Origin: Mesodorylaimus sp. YZB2_4
Taxonomy: Eukaryota; Nematoda; Enoplea; Dorylaimida; Dorylaimidae
DNA length: 64,000 bases
Assembly: GCA_030248295.1 (NCBI GenBank)
Contig: JASANH010001446.1
Location: 310,001 to 374,000 of the forward strand
Direction of reading: 5' to 3'
Part shown: positions 50,441 to 61,700 of the stretch, piece by piece
Layout: every line of letters starts with the position of its first letter
How positions within the stretch are numbered: position 1 is the stretch's first letter
Program-made: the position numbers and the translations under genes
Notes under the pieces: generated by a model
The model's input: the letters and a program-made list of their open reading frames with translations, nothing else
Told to the model about the DNA's origin: nothing
Databases searched by the model: none

Positions 50441-52236
50441 ATGGCTGTCTTTTGCAACCTTGGTGTTTATTTGGTCCTGATTAGCCTGGCGGTGGTTTCT
50501 GAATTGTCCACTGGCGGATTGCATAATAATCCTGGGCAAGGAGGTGCTCCCCCTGGACAGGGTGGTGTTCCCCCTGGGCATGGTGGCATACCCCCTGGAC
50601 AATTGCATAGCAGGAATTACAGAAATAAGAAGAGCCAAGTGGTCGATGCTATTCGCCAGCAACGAAAACATTGGGAAGTAAGTAAAGGCCAATACCAGTA
50701 GGGACATTCAGGGCAACCATCCTGGTTTCAGGCCGATGTAAACACCGACTTCGAAGCGCTCGGTCTGGAGGACTTCAAGGAACTCCTCGGGGCCCAGCCA
50801 AGCAATTCATCAGCGAGACCAGAAAAAAATCCGCCGCCTGGAAGAAGAGGGCCTAAAAAGCAGGGACAGAACGACGACGATGGACAAGAACAAGGCCAGG
50901 GACAGGGCCGAGGACAAGGGCAAGGTCGTGGAAGAGGAAATGAAAGGCGCAAGAGGCAAACCCTTCCAGCAACCTATGACGTCCGCACCTGGTTCCCCAT
51001 GTGCAAAAGCATTGATTCTGTCCGTTATCAATACAAATGCAGCTCTTGCTGGGTAAGTGCCGTCTCTCAGGCTGGCTCGGTTCATGCTTCCAACCAAAGG
51101 CATTTACCAGCATTCCTATTTTAGGCCGTCACAGCCGCTTCGCTCATATCTGATCGCCATTGCCTCTACAATCACCTGAAAACTGGTCAGCTTTACTTCT
51201 CTCCGTATCAGATCATCTCGTGCGTACCTCGAGGGTATGCGTTCCCTGATTCGCTCATCCATTGACCCAATCATTCCCTCCTTGCCTTTCAGATGCGACG
51301 GAGGAAAAGAATGGGACGCGTATGACTACTGGATAAGATACGGGCTAGTGAGTGGTGGAACGGCGTATGCCAACGCGAACCAACCAACTGGATGTTTGCC
51401 TTATCCGGCCGGCCTCAATACTACTCCGACAACTTGCCCAACCACTTGCAGTGCATCGTATGAGAAATCCTTCCAGGAGGATAGAGTGTACGGTAAGCCC
51501 ATCAAATCGCTCACGCCAGCCACGTGTATCTAAATAGCCCCCAAGCACATCCTGACAGTAAGCTCTTTTCAGGCGGTGCAGACTATCTTTGGTGGTTCCC
51601 TTCAGTTGACCGAATTAAACAAGAGATCTATTCTTACGGACCCGTTGCCGCCTTCTTCAGAGTCTACGAAGACTTCTTCTATTACAAAAGCGGTAAGTAC
51701 AGTATCCAGTCACCTACAACTAGCATGAGACACAGGCCGTACTTCACACATCACTGCCCTTCCTGTCGGCTGAATAAAAACGATGTAGTAAGCCGTTGAT
51801 AGACAGGGGTCATTGTCAGGCGATGTAGGCAGGATCTCAGAAGTCTGGAATCTCCTTCACTGATTGTGAAAGTGGCCCATTTGTTTTCCATGGAAGATCA
51901 GGACACCGCTAGAGGAGAGTGCGCTCCATAAAAAGAGCTACTGTGAACTAGAGATAGGGAGATTGCAGGACTTGCAGCAACGCACACTCCATCGTCAAAT
52001 TTTCTTTAGGTGTCTATGAACGTACATACGGCAATCTTGTCGGGTACCATTTGACGAAGCTGATCGGTTGGGGCACTGAGAACGGAGTCGACTACTGGCT
52101 GGCAGTGAATACGTGGGGCACCAACTGGGGTCAAAACGGACTGTTCAAGATTCGCCGTGGTAATGACTCAGCTGGTGTTGGTATCGAAGACAGGATAACC
52201 TTCGTCTTGCCCAAAGAGCCCATCATGGCAGGGTGA
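50441..52236 (+). CDS. Cathepsin B-like cysteine protease (C1A) with Gly/Pro/Gln-rich propeptide
   Basis: Six exons: 50441-50677, 50732-51052, 51125-51234, 51293-51492, 51573-51692 and 52010-52236; 404 aa. A signal peptide (FCNLGVYLVLISLAVVS) leads a secreted or lysosomal proenzyme. Near the start are repeats of PGQGG, PPGQGG and PPGHGG. Later a QGQGRGQGQGRGRG tract runs into RRKRQ, a possible proprotein-convertase site just before the mature domain (LPATYDVRTWFPMCKS). Mature motifs are YQYKCSSCW (oxyanion Gln, catalytic Cys), CDGGKEWDAYDYW, YHLTKLIGWG (catalytic His) and VNTWGTNWGQNG (catalytic Asn). Papain-fold peptidases cut proteins; cathepsin B also trims C-termini using two His of its occluding loop. 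Here that loop region (CLPYPAGLNTTPTTCPTTC) has no His pair, so endopeptidase action is more likely. Confidence 0.88.
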
Positions 52237-52568
52237 TCGAAATGCTTGATCATGCGGATAAGCTTTATAATGAGTACACGAGCCTGTCTTATTTTGCCTC
52301 AGCTAATTAGTGTTGCGGTTTTCTCTTCAAAGCCGTAAAAGCCCACTTTTTTGGTTTTTGTCCATGTTCTCTCACAGCATTGCAGGGACGCACTATGCAC
52401 GTGACAGCACTAACAGTACACTCTCGATCTAGTCTGCTAATTGCCCCGTTCGGACGCCGAGAGGAGGCCCGCTTCACGCTCTAGCTGCGTTTTTAAAAAT
52501 TCGCAGTAGTCATTTTCTTCGATTACAAATCGGGACATGATCGATTTTCCGATGATTCTCTCTTCGAA
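52237..52568. other. Spacer between the protease and Nanos genes
   Basis: No exon is supported. It includes the probable Nanos promoter/5' UTR. Confidence 0.4.
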
Positions 52569-53405
52569 ATGGATTTTCACATGGATTCAAGTTTCGACTA
52601 TACATCGTTAGTGCAATCTTCATCACTTCCCGATTCACCCTCGGAATGCGAGAGAAATTGGAATTGGAGTATTTGGGACGACCGATTGGAACGTGCAATT
52701 TACACAAGCCATTGTTTTGGTAGCGGTCAACTCGAAGCAGTTCAAGTGCGGGTGATCGTAGATTCCGTCGAAACATCCATTTATTCTTCATTTTGTCCAG
52801 GTTTTTGTCAAGAATCGTCAGTGTCGAATGCCAATGTGGATCTGAATGCCGGATCATTTTATCCCTCCAATATTACTCCGACTTCGGACTCGCCCGACTC
52901 GTCAGTCCGATCCGACCAGCCGTCGAGTGGCCATCAATCGCGGTGTCGAATATTGGGGCGATCATTATCGCTTAGCGATCGTTCATCACGTACTGATATT
53001 CCGAATGCTTCGAGTGGAGCGAAGAGACATTTTAGTGGGCCTCCGATGCCCGATCCAACGCCGTGGTGTTCTTTTTGTCGTCGACGAAACCCTAATTTTC
53101 CGCAGAAATGGCGTAATCACAAGGATATCGATTGGGAAACTGGCAAATATCGATGTAAGATTCTAAGACAACGTGTCGTTAGTAAGACCAATGGCATTCT
53201 GCATTGCGCCTATTGTTCAAAGGCAGCTCCAACCGAAGCCAGTTCGCATTCCAAGAGATGTCCTATCACTAAAAAGGTGATGTGTCCTGAATTACGACGA
53301 TTACCGCCCTGTCAAAAATGTGGCGCGTTCGGCGATGAAGCTCATACGACGGGAGCGTGTCCAGGTACCGGCCCCAGGTGCTTTTCTGATAACGAGGTGG
53401 AGTGA
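52569..53405 (+). CDS. nanos: Nanos-type zinc-finger protein with an extra N-terminal finger half
   Basis: One exon, 278 aa. The first 150 or so residues are Ser/Asp/Pro-rich and probably disordered. The C-terminus ends in a Nanos CCHC pair: CAYC with His and Cys following (CX2CX10HX11C), CPELRRLPP, then CQKCGAFGDEAHTTGACP (CX2CX7HX4C), which matches the family exactly. Just before it is another unit, CSFCRRRNPNFPQKWRNH and a later YRCKILRQ (CX2CX13HX11C), which looks like a second copy of the first finger half. Nanos binds RNA with Pumilio, recruits deadenylases and protects germ cells. The lack of introns is normal for many Nanos genes. The short tail after the finger ends in NEVE. Confidence 0.9.
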   Translation: MDFHMDSSFDYTSLVQSSSLPDSPSECERNWNWSIWDDRLERAIYTSHCFGSGQLEAVQVRVIVDSVETSIYSSFCPGFCQESSVSNANVDLNAGSFYPSNITPTSDSPDSSVRSDQPSSGHQSRCRILGRSLSLSDRSSRTDIPNASSGAKRHFSGPPMPDPTPWCSFCRRRNPNFPQKWRNHKDIDWETGKYRCKILRQRVVSKTNGILHCAYCSKAAPTEASSHSKRCPITKKVMCPELRRLPPCQKCGAFGDEAHTTGACPGTGPRCFSDNEVE

Positions 53406-54585
53406 CTGTGCAGAGTCGTGGTACTCGCACACATGTACATATGGAAAGCGGGTTTGTGCTCGTTCGTTGTTGATTCGTGTTTGATAATTGAAACGTTTAA
53501 TGTGATATCGTGCAAGTGAAGACTGGAAAGATTTTTATTTCTGGCAATGATATTTGTGGCTGTTTTTGTGCTTGTTTTATACGGTGTGCTTATTCATGTT
53601 TTATACGGAGGATACAATGAGCTAATGTAGAAATCAAATGCAGAATATAGAGTCGCGGTGGCTCACAATCAGCTGGGTAAGGAGTTGGTTCGCATCGCTT
53701 GGGGTCAGTAATCCTAAATGAAGGAATCTGCCGTCAAAGTTCGTCCCCTCGCTTATCGCATCATGACTGCTGGCCGGCACAGGCGCAACGCCCGGACGGC
53801 GGAACTGACGATAAAACCGAAAGAACCATGACAGGACGAAATCGATCAGAATGAAACTGCACTTTTTCTTTCTTTGAACATCCCTATGAAGGTTGACCAA
53901 CTGTAAGAATCCTCCACGAGTTTGGTGCCACTCGACTTACCGAAATAAGCACTTCAGTGCGTTTATTAGCAGAGATAGTTACTGACCAGTGTAACTAGCA
54001 TTCCTGACGGTCGGGAGATTAATACTCTTCCTGGTTTTCACTTGCCTGTCAACCAACACAGGTTCAGGTATAGTCAGGAGACTTGCTAGATCCAATCGAT
54101 GTCTTGTCCCAGAGAAATCGATCTCTTTAATCTCCCACCTGCTGCATACGCCGGTCATACCAATCCACACGTCATGTTACGGCTACCCTGAACGAACACC
54201 GATGCCGATGCAGCACTAATCTTTGTCCATTCTTCCCCTTGATCAGAGCCCGGCCTTTATGCGAGAAGAAGAACTCGATGCTGGAGGTCCTGCTGAAGGG
54301 TGTGGAGACCCTACGGCTGACTGAAGGTCAGACGGCGAGGGGCTGGCGGGCATGGCAGAAGGGCCCATGTCCTGTGCTGAACAATCGTGAACTACTGCCG
54401 TTAGGGGCCTAATTTGGCAGATGGGACATGCACACCACTCAAGTTTCGCACGAATTATAAAGTGGGCGCAACTGTTTGAGTGATCAGTCAACGAAAACTT
54501 TACACTTCCAGACCGAGGGCAGGTCGCTGGGTCGTCATTCTGTCAGCACGAGTCGGTGCTTGCGGTCGAGTGGCAGCCAAGCGTC
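53406..54585. other. Spacer with repeats upstream of kinase copy 3
   Basis: Nanos 3' flank, a MITE-like element (53989-54161), then the kinase 5' flank shared with copies 1 and 2 (about 54410-54540, including ATTATAAAGTGGGCGCA-type sequence). No exon is supported. Confidence 0.4.
53989..54161 (-). repeat. MITE-like element, copy 3
   Basis: Opposite orientation to the copy at 54923-55107. The two share GTGTAACTAGCAT (GTGTAACCAGCAT in the other), CGGTCGGGAG, CAGGTATAGTC, GAGACTTGC and CTCCCACC. About 173 bp. Confidence 0.6.
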
Positions 54586-55330
54586 ATGAGCAGCAGGAGC
54601 GGCAAAGACAACAAGTCCGTGGGTGGTGGGAGACGTGGTGGACGGCAAGTGGAAGGTGTTGGCAAAGTTGGGCGAGGGCGGATTCGGTGCAGTCTACAAG
54701 GTGGTGAGGACGTCATCGAAGGAGGAGTACGTCATGAAAGTCGAGGTGACCAAGGCGGCAGACCCCATGATCAGAATGGAGGTAAGGGCTCGTACATGTT
54801 TTTGGGATGGATTGGGTAAGGCTACGGAGGTCCCTCGAACCCCTTCCCTTTCCGTTCTAGGTGGCGGTGATCAAAACGTTCCGAAACACGAGGGTGGCAG
54901 CACGAGTCAGTTCGCGTACGTGGTGTAACCAGCGCACCCAGGCGGCGGGAGATAGTCGAGACCGAAGTCGCCAGGCCAATAACTCCAACTGAAGGTAGGC
55001 AAGTCTCGCGACTATACCTGCCCTAGAAACATCAACCAGAGAGGTTGACGTCTCCCAGCCAGGGGAGCGTATCGATTACTCCTGACCGCCAGGGATGCTG
55101 GTTACACTGGTCATGCAGTTCGGACGAAGTCTGGCGGAATTGCGACGTGCTTGTCCAGGTGGTCGATTCACGGGCAGCACGACGACGCGGTTGGGACTGC
55201 AAGCGTTGGACGCGATTGAGGTGAGTCAGACTGCCCCTGTTCTCCCTGACCAACGATCGTGCTCGTTGCAGGCGCTGCATCGGACCGAGACATCGAAAAG
55301 GCTGAGTGGGGATTTGACGTGGTGCCAAAG
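54586..55330 (+). pseudogene. Tau-tubulin-kinase-like pseudogene, copy 3
   Basis: Exon 1 begins at ATG 54586 and has a four-base insertion near 54616 that shifts frame before VVDGKWKVLAKLGEGGFGAV. It ends at 54781 with GTAAGG. Exon 2 (from about 54862) begins with KTFRNTRV-like sequence but is cut by a 185-bp repeat element at 54923-55107. It resumes with cognates of LRRACPGGRFTGS and ends at 55218. Exon 3 begins at about 55271 with LHR codons and the same five-base catalytic-loop insertion seen in copy 2, then loses similarity after about 30 codons. No DFG or later kinase region follows. Confidence 0.75.
54923..55107 (+). mobile_element. MITE-like element inserted in kinase exon 2, copy 2
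   Basis: It splits coding sequence that is continuous in copy 2 of the kinase. The ends are GTGTAACCAGC and GCTGGTTACAC, a perfect 11-bp terminal inverted repeat; the flanks read TACGTG and TGGTCATG, which allows a 2-bp TG duplication. No coding capacity. Relatives are at 23439-24004 and 53989-54161. Confidence 0.7.
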
Positions 55331-55920
55331 TTCCACCGGTCACTCTCCAGTAATACGGAATAGAACGCCCTACAACGGAACAAGATAGAGGCAGAGTTGT
55401 ACAGGCAAACACGGTTAGCTTCAACAGTTTCTTCCTGACCAGCGCATAAACTATGATTTTTAGAGGGTGATGCTCGTGAGGAACAAGGCGTTCGATATCA
55501 ATGGAGAATCAGCCAGTGGTAGGAAGGCTGACATTATCTATCAGGCATGGTCACTAGGAAAGAACTCGTGGCTAAAATTCGATTTTGACCCCTCTCAGAC
55601 CACCTCGCTTTGCTTTTTCAGAGCATTCATTTGTGCTCGCAGTATCGAAACCAAAAATAATCAAAATTCAAGCCAACAATTTTTCACACCCTCGAATCAA
55701 AGACGAGACCTCCTCACTTCTACACTGATACGACACATAACGAATATCCACGAACCTACGCACTGCCCGAGGCTAAACACAATTATTAACTCCACCTTTA
55801 ACACCTATGAAGTCATATTTCGACGAGCAACTCCACCTGCTACACTACAACATCAGTCAAAACAACCTGGCCACACTCGGTCAACTTCTCCTCTAACCAC
55901 CGACACGACTCTGTCCTCCC
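55331..55920. other. Spacer, no gene seen
   Basis: Between the kinase remnant and the decayed zinc-finger gene. A 154-codon frame at 55467-55931 is Thr/Ser/Pro-rich without motifs or splice signals. Confidence 0.35.
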
Positions 55921-57711
55921 CTATTCCTTAGAAATGGATTCTCCGCCAGCACTTATCTTCTCGAAACAACGGGCAAACAAATTTGGAATTTCGTTCGTAT
56001 AATTGACTGAACGATCGACGATGAGGCAGCGTTTGCCGACATGTTTTTTCTTGTTATGAGCATTTACGAACGTCTTGCGAGAAAACTGCCGATCGCAATG
56101 GCCGCATTTAAACAGTTTGGCGCCGAGGTGAGTAAGTGCGTGATCAACGGCAGTGTGAAATTGCATCTTCGACCTAAAGACGATGCGAATCTTGGAGTCG
56201 CACAAACGACACTCGACTTTGCCGCCCTTCACCAATTTCTTGGCGTTTTTCTTGCACGAAGAAAACCACGACTTGCGGTACCTGCAGTAACAAACATGTG
56301 TAAGCCTCCACCCTTTCGATAACCAGCAAAGATGCAACGTACTTTCCTCGGCCAGCGATCATAATTTTCAAGGCCTTTGACTGGCCCTCCAATTCTCGCA
56401 AGTCCGCCAGAATCAGTTTGGCAACTCTCTCTGCCACGTTCGCCCCGTCGATCACTTCTTTCTTGAAACACTGCTCGAACACGCTCCAAATTTCGTCCTA
56501 ATGACCCTCCGTCGAGTCTTCGTAGTTCACGTTTTTGGCAGCCGTGCGATTGTGCTTCAACGACATGTGGCGACTGATCAATGTTGTACTTGGACCTGAA
56601 CTCGCACAACTTGCAGTTGAACATCGGGACCACCGAGTGAGAAAGAACGTGTTGCAATGGTAACACGCTCTTCGTCGCACCATGCAACGATTTCGAACAC
56701 GAGTTGCAGACGATGTCATTCGTGGCTCGACGGTTTTTCAACAATTCTCGTCACTGACCCATGAGGTCTTTGAGTGTCTGCATCGCCCTGAAAGATAAAA
56801 GAGAAGATGACCCAATGGATGGAAGCGGGCCCTGCCATCGTTCGGAGCCCCCGACATCCTGTTCACTTATGTTCCTGTTTCCCATATCATCAAGAACAGG
56901 TATCATTATACACGAAATGATTCTGACCTGGGCGCGAGTCGAACACTCGTCAGTAACAGCACACCTAGCGTGAGAGATGGACCACAAACTTAGGCCACAA
57001 GCTGGGCTGGGCAGCATCCCATGAGAAGGCTAATGGACGGAGACAGAGCCAGTACTTACGGCAGCTCCTCCACTTGACCGTCGCCATCCGCCCTTTTCCA
57101 CCTGCTCGGCCGCCCCCAGTTGTTGCGCACTCTGATCGTCCACTCCTTGCTGGCCACTGATCGGAATAAACAGCGTGCCAACTAACAAATCGAGGTCTCC
57201 TTTCGCCTCGGCCCCCATCGGGTCGTACGTCAACTGAAAAAAGTCCCTTTGCAAAGCTACAACCAAGGATTAAAGGAGAGAGGCTTCGAACCTGCGTACG
57301 AGAAAAACACCTATTTTACGGGGTTTGGTTCTCCATACTCTGATTTCGTTGTCCATCAACCCTCACTATAGATGCTCAAAAGTCGGAGCGAACCTACCAA
57401 ATCATGCTTCTACTCACTAGGACTCGCGTGCCGCACGTTTGACTGGCATCCAAATGCTCGTCAAAATGGCGCATATCGAAGAATTTTTGTCGACACGGAT
57501 GGCATCGCAACGTCAAAAACGCTCCTTCTTCGTGAATCAAGGCCGCGTGCCGCTTCATTTCCGACCGATCGGAGGTTCGGAAATAAATGCACCGATTGCA
57601 GTCGCAAATGTCGGCCATGTTTACACGACTTGATTTGTCTTGACTTTTTAGCTCGTCTCGGGTCGTCTCGTAAAACCTCGTCGAAAAATCGCCTAAACGA
57701 TAAATCAACAA
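55921..57711 (-). pseudogene. Decayed multi-exon C2H2 zinc-finger gene
   Basis: Read on the minus strand. Exon 57711-57418 encodes a C2H2-like pair (CNRCIYFRTSDRSEMKRH, CHPCRQKFFDMRHFDEHL). Exon 57233-57060 (LTYDPMGAEAKGDLDLLVG and on) follows in phase 0. Then 56744-56343 holds VCNSCSKSLHG and FNCKLCEFRSKYNI, but a four-base GATC insertion (56576-56579) separates the Cys pair from SRHMSLKHN, and a TAG (56498-56500) interrupts the frame. Exon 56281-55921 has VECRLCDSKIRI and FKCGHCDRQFSRKTFVNAH. The intron 56342-56282 is normal. C2H2 proteins bind DNA or RNA. The lesions suggest a pseudogene, though two sequencing errors could mimic this. Confidence 0.55.
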
Positions 57712-57929
57712 AATTTTTTTCTAAAGCACAGAACTTTGGCCTTTCAGGTTTTGCTGTAGATCTGAATCAAAATCGTTTACAAGCGCGCCAAAAACACAAA
57801 ATTCCGCCAGCAGATTTATTAGCCGAAAAACAAAAATTTTATAGCGAAAATCGAAGTCACTTGCAACCTTATGGTAAAAAACGCAAGGGCCGAAAGTCGA
57901 AAGCACCTCGCCAGCACATTGCTTTCTAG
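57700..57929 (+). CDS. Possible 3' exon of a basic protein, unidentified
   Basis: The frame ending at TAG 57929 encodes FAVDLNQNRLQARQKHKIPP, ADLLAEKQKFYSENRSHLQP and YGKKRKGRKSKAPRQHIAF, a Lys/Arg-rich helical end that looks protein-like. A TTTCAG acceptor at about 57749 could begin the exon. No start or upstream exon was placed; upstream sequence overlaps the antisense zinc-finger exon. Function unknown. Confidence 0.3.
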
Positions 57930-58700
57930 CTTCGCGCGTTCTGATTGGTTAACACTTCGAGTTCGGGCTAAGCAATTTGAAAAGCGCGACGCCTACAGCA
58001 AATTTAAAATTTACCTTTTTCAAACGACAATGTGACGAACCATGTTCATAATGAGTGATCGGAATTTTAGTGGGGTAACAGCCTCAACTGATCTGAGCAG
58101 CTCCGAAAAAACCCTCGCTGCTCTACAGTATGATATATGCTCCACAAAGCTATATACACATTAGCTCCACAAAATCCACACTCCGAGAGTAGGAGACTAA
58201 AACTCGCGAAAATCAAAAAGTAAATTTTCTTGGCGCCTGCCTGGGCCTTTTACTTTTTACGCACAGATGTGAACATATCATGTGGGACATTGACAGCGAC
58301 AGCATCAGCGGGTTCATACAACATACCGTATTGTATGAACCCGCTGATACTGTAGCTCTGCCTAAACAGGCCTGATGGGCTCCAGTCTTCTATTATCGAC
58401 TCCCTGGGCGCCCCTCACGTCTAGAGATATGGCTCCCCTCTTAGGTTATCTGGGCCCCAGACTTGTTTCTCCAGACCCCCCCAGAACGCCTGAAGTTGAC
58501 GTTCGCCCGTGACGTCCATGTCCGAAGCAAGACTTCTTTAGACGAAATTCAGCCAAAAAAATCTTGATCCATATTTTCATCCATAGGTACTGCTGGCATT
58601 CCTATTTTCGGATTGATGCTAAGAAAGTGAATTGGGGCCAATGAACGCCCATCTTTGATATCCGATCCAACATGGACCAATGACGAAAGTGCAACATAGC
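57930..58700. other. Spacer before the retrotransposon
   Basis: No supported exon. An inverted repeat near 58308-58350 pairs GCGGGTTCATACAA with TTGTATGAACCCGC around a short loop. Possible retrotransposon terminal sequence was not resolved. Confidence 0.4.
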
Positions 58701-61700
58701 TTTTATTTCGATAATGACGGTCTCTTACTGTTTGTACGTCAACTTTATGGCTTGGATCGATTTTTTCAGTACACGTTTGACTGACTCAACGAGCCTTTCG
58801 TAAAACCCACCCATCCAGGTCGCGCGCTCCGGTATAAAAGACCAATCGATTCCATTCTGGCTGATGTAGGAAAGCAACTTTTCATCCCCGATTACTCTCC
58901 TCCCACATCATGCCGATTGCTGATTTCGTCAATATGGACTGTTTTACATTGTCCGATGTTATGTTGGATGGTGTTCCACGTCGGCCAATAAACCTTCGAA
59001 GGCACACCAGGAATTGTTCTGCGGTCAAATCCTGGACCATCACAGCCCGCGTGGCCATTGTTGTGACCATTGCCGCTTGGGGGCGCCTGGACTGGAATTC
59101 TTGCGGGGTGTAGCTCGAGCAGTTGTCTTGGTAAGGAGGAGCCAGGGCGGTATAAGAGCAGGCCGCCGGGAGAGATCGGGGCTCTCCCTTGCTTGTTTTC
59201 ACTCGATTCGGTTCCATCTCTTTTGTTCTTTGTGGGGAGCCACCCGTTGTGTTGTCCACCACATTGGCAGAGCTGTGGGGCAGGCCAGGTGCCAGCCAGG
59301 GACTTCGATTAGCATACTCTCAAAGGGCCTCTGCGGTCGTCGTTTCCTTCGGTTCATACTGGAAGAGTCCAGGAGTTGACTCCGGGGCGGGTACTAGGTT
59401 TGTCTGCGGGTTTGTCCGCGGGTAAGATCTAGGACGGTTGAGACATCGTCATGCTTTGTTGTGCTTCGTTAAGGATCCTCTGGTGTTGAAAGAAGTCTTT
59501 ACTGCGCCATCGACCGTGAAATTGTTCGCCAGCGTACGCATCTTAGGACCGGGTGCATTCGACCAGCAGCCAGGCTCCAACTGCTCTGTGCAACCATGAT
59601 GCAACCATCTGCAACCATGATGCAACCAACATTGCACAGAGCAGTTGCAGGCACTCTTGGGAGGCGCGGCATACACGCCAGAGGGGTTGTTGTAGGAATC
59701 GGGACCTTAGTGATCGACACTCTGCAGGAATAAGCCTTTCTACCAGGCTTGGGCTATTCAAGACCTCGGACCGCTCGCTTATAAGATCAGCCCGAACCCG
59801 CCAGTACGAGAGCGAAGAAGAGCTGTCGCACACTCGCAAACAACAACACCGCATAACATCATACACGTAAACAGACATATCCACACCTTGGGTTCATTTG
59901 CCCCTCCTTTGACGTAGAGTGGTCATAAATAGTCTAGAACCATCCATGAAAATGGCACTGACTCGGTGACCCTCGATTGAGGCAACGACGGCATTTTTGG
60001 AGCTGCATATGGTACCTGTTTCAACGCGTTTGCATTTCTTGCATGCCCGAAATTGCTGATACACAATCGATCTTCCTGCAGGTATCCATTATTTGTGCCG
60101 AAGTTGAGACAATGTGTGCTCCACACCTCTTTCAAGGTAATGTGCGATGATCAAGTTTGTGATCCAGCTCTTCTTTGGCAGGAGAATTGGAAACGTAGTT
60201 TGTGCTCTAGATTAGCATTGGCCAGCCTGCCTCGGCATCGGATCAGACCTTGATCATTCACCCACAATTCCAAGCTCGATTGCTTCCTCTTCCCAGTTCT
60301 CATGGCTTTCAGAACTTCTTGGAAGTGCAACCTCTGTAAATACTTTATCCACATCGTATGGGCTTCTTCGATATCTTTAGAGTCCAACATCTTTGGATTC
60401 TTTGACTGGTCGACGTGACCCTGATTCTTTCGTTTTTTTAAGATTGCGCCATCGCAGGCACCAAGCTGTCACACGTAGCAGTTTTGTCCACCTCGAGTAC
60501 TTATTTGGATTGATGCCCAAGGGCGGTTCCTCTTCATCCTGTATACTAAGGGTGGCGTCAAAAACAACTGATGGCCTTTCTTCTGCCGCAACTACCGCTA
60601 GCGTCGCTGCACTGAAACACAAAACTGGACAATTCGAGTTTGCATCTGCAGCCACTCGGGGCCATTCCACCATAAATGACTGTCACGTAGGTCTGCGGCT
60701 GTGGCTCCACGAGAGGCTAAATCTGCCGGATTCTGTTCACTCGAAACATATCGAAATTGCACATCTTTGAGTGTCCGCAGTTCCTTGACTCGATTTTCCA
60801 CAAAACCTTTTATTGGTTTAGTGGATTGAATCCAATGCAGTACGTTTTGTGAATCGATCCACATGTATCGACTGTCGATTTAAACCATTGACCACCTCTC
60901 CACAAATTTTAAAAGTCGACTTCCGATAGTCGCGGCAAGAAGTTTCAATCGTGGCACCGTAATTTTCTGGACTTTCCCAACAACAGATACGCCTGCAGCT
61001 TTATTACTTATGGTCTGCAGATACACACAGACACCATACGCAACCTTTGAAGCGTCCGTAAAGCAGTGCAATTCATAGGACACCGTTGACCCCCCCTGTT
61101 TCAAATTGTCCAAAATCTCGCGGAGCTGAAATCGATTGTATCGATTGTTGAGCCTTGGCCATGTCCTGCCATTCTGCAGCTTGCTTTGATTCCAGCGGAC
61201 TGTCCCAATCCTTCTTCCCGAGCCAAAGACTTTGAAGAAATGCCTTCATTGGCAGAAGCATCGGACTCCACAGTCCTAATGGATCAAAATTTTCCGGGAC
61301 TGCCTTCGGTACAGCTCGTTTTGTGACGATCTTTGTCTCACTCTTTGACGCAGTGTGAGCAACCGAAAGTTGATCAGTTTTTGTGTCCCACCGTATTCCT
61401 ACTACCTTGGTGCTCGTTTTCGACACTCGGTCCTCATTGGGAATGGTGTCCATTACCTCTTGACTATTCGAAAGCCATTCTCTGAGATTCATGGAGGCCC
61501 TTTGAAAAATCGTTTTGCTTTCCTTATAAAATGCACTCGCTTCCCGCACGGATGCAGCGCCAGTTATGAGGTTGTCCACGTATATGTCCCTTGCCAACTT
61601 TTGTGCCAGTGCACCGAGAAGATCTTCTCGTTTTTGAGATGATGCATTATTGTGGCCCCCAAAAGAAATGGACTAGAAATGATTCCAAACGGAACTTTGG

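Noticed and set aside
55467..55931. 154-codon plus-strand frame, Thr/Pro-rich
   Set aside because: No motif or splice support; overlaps the end of the antisense zinc-finger gene.
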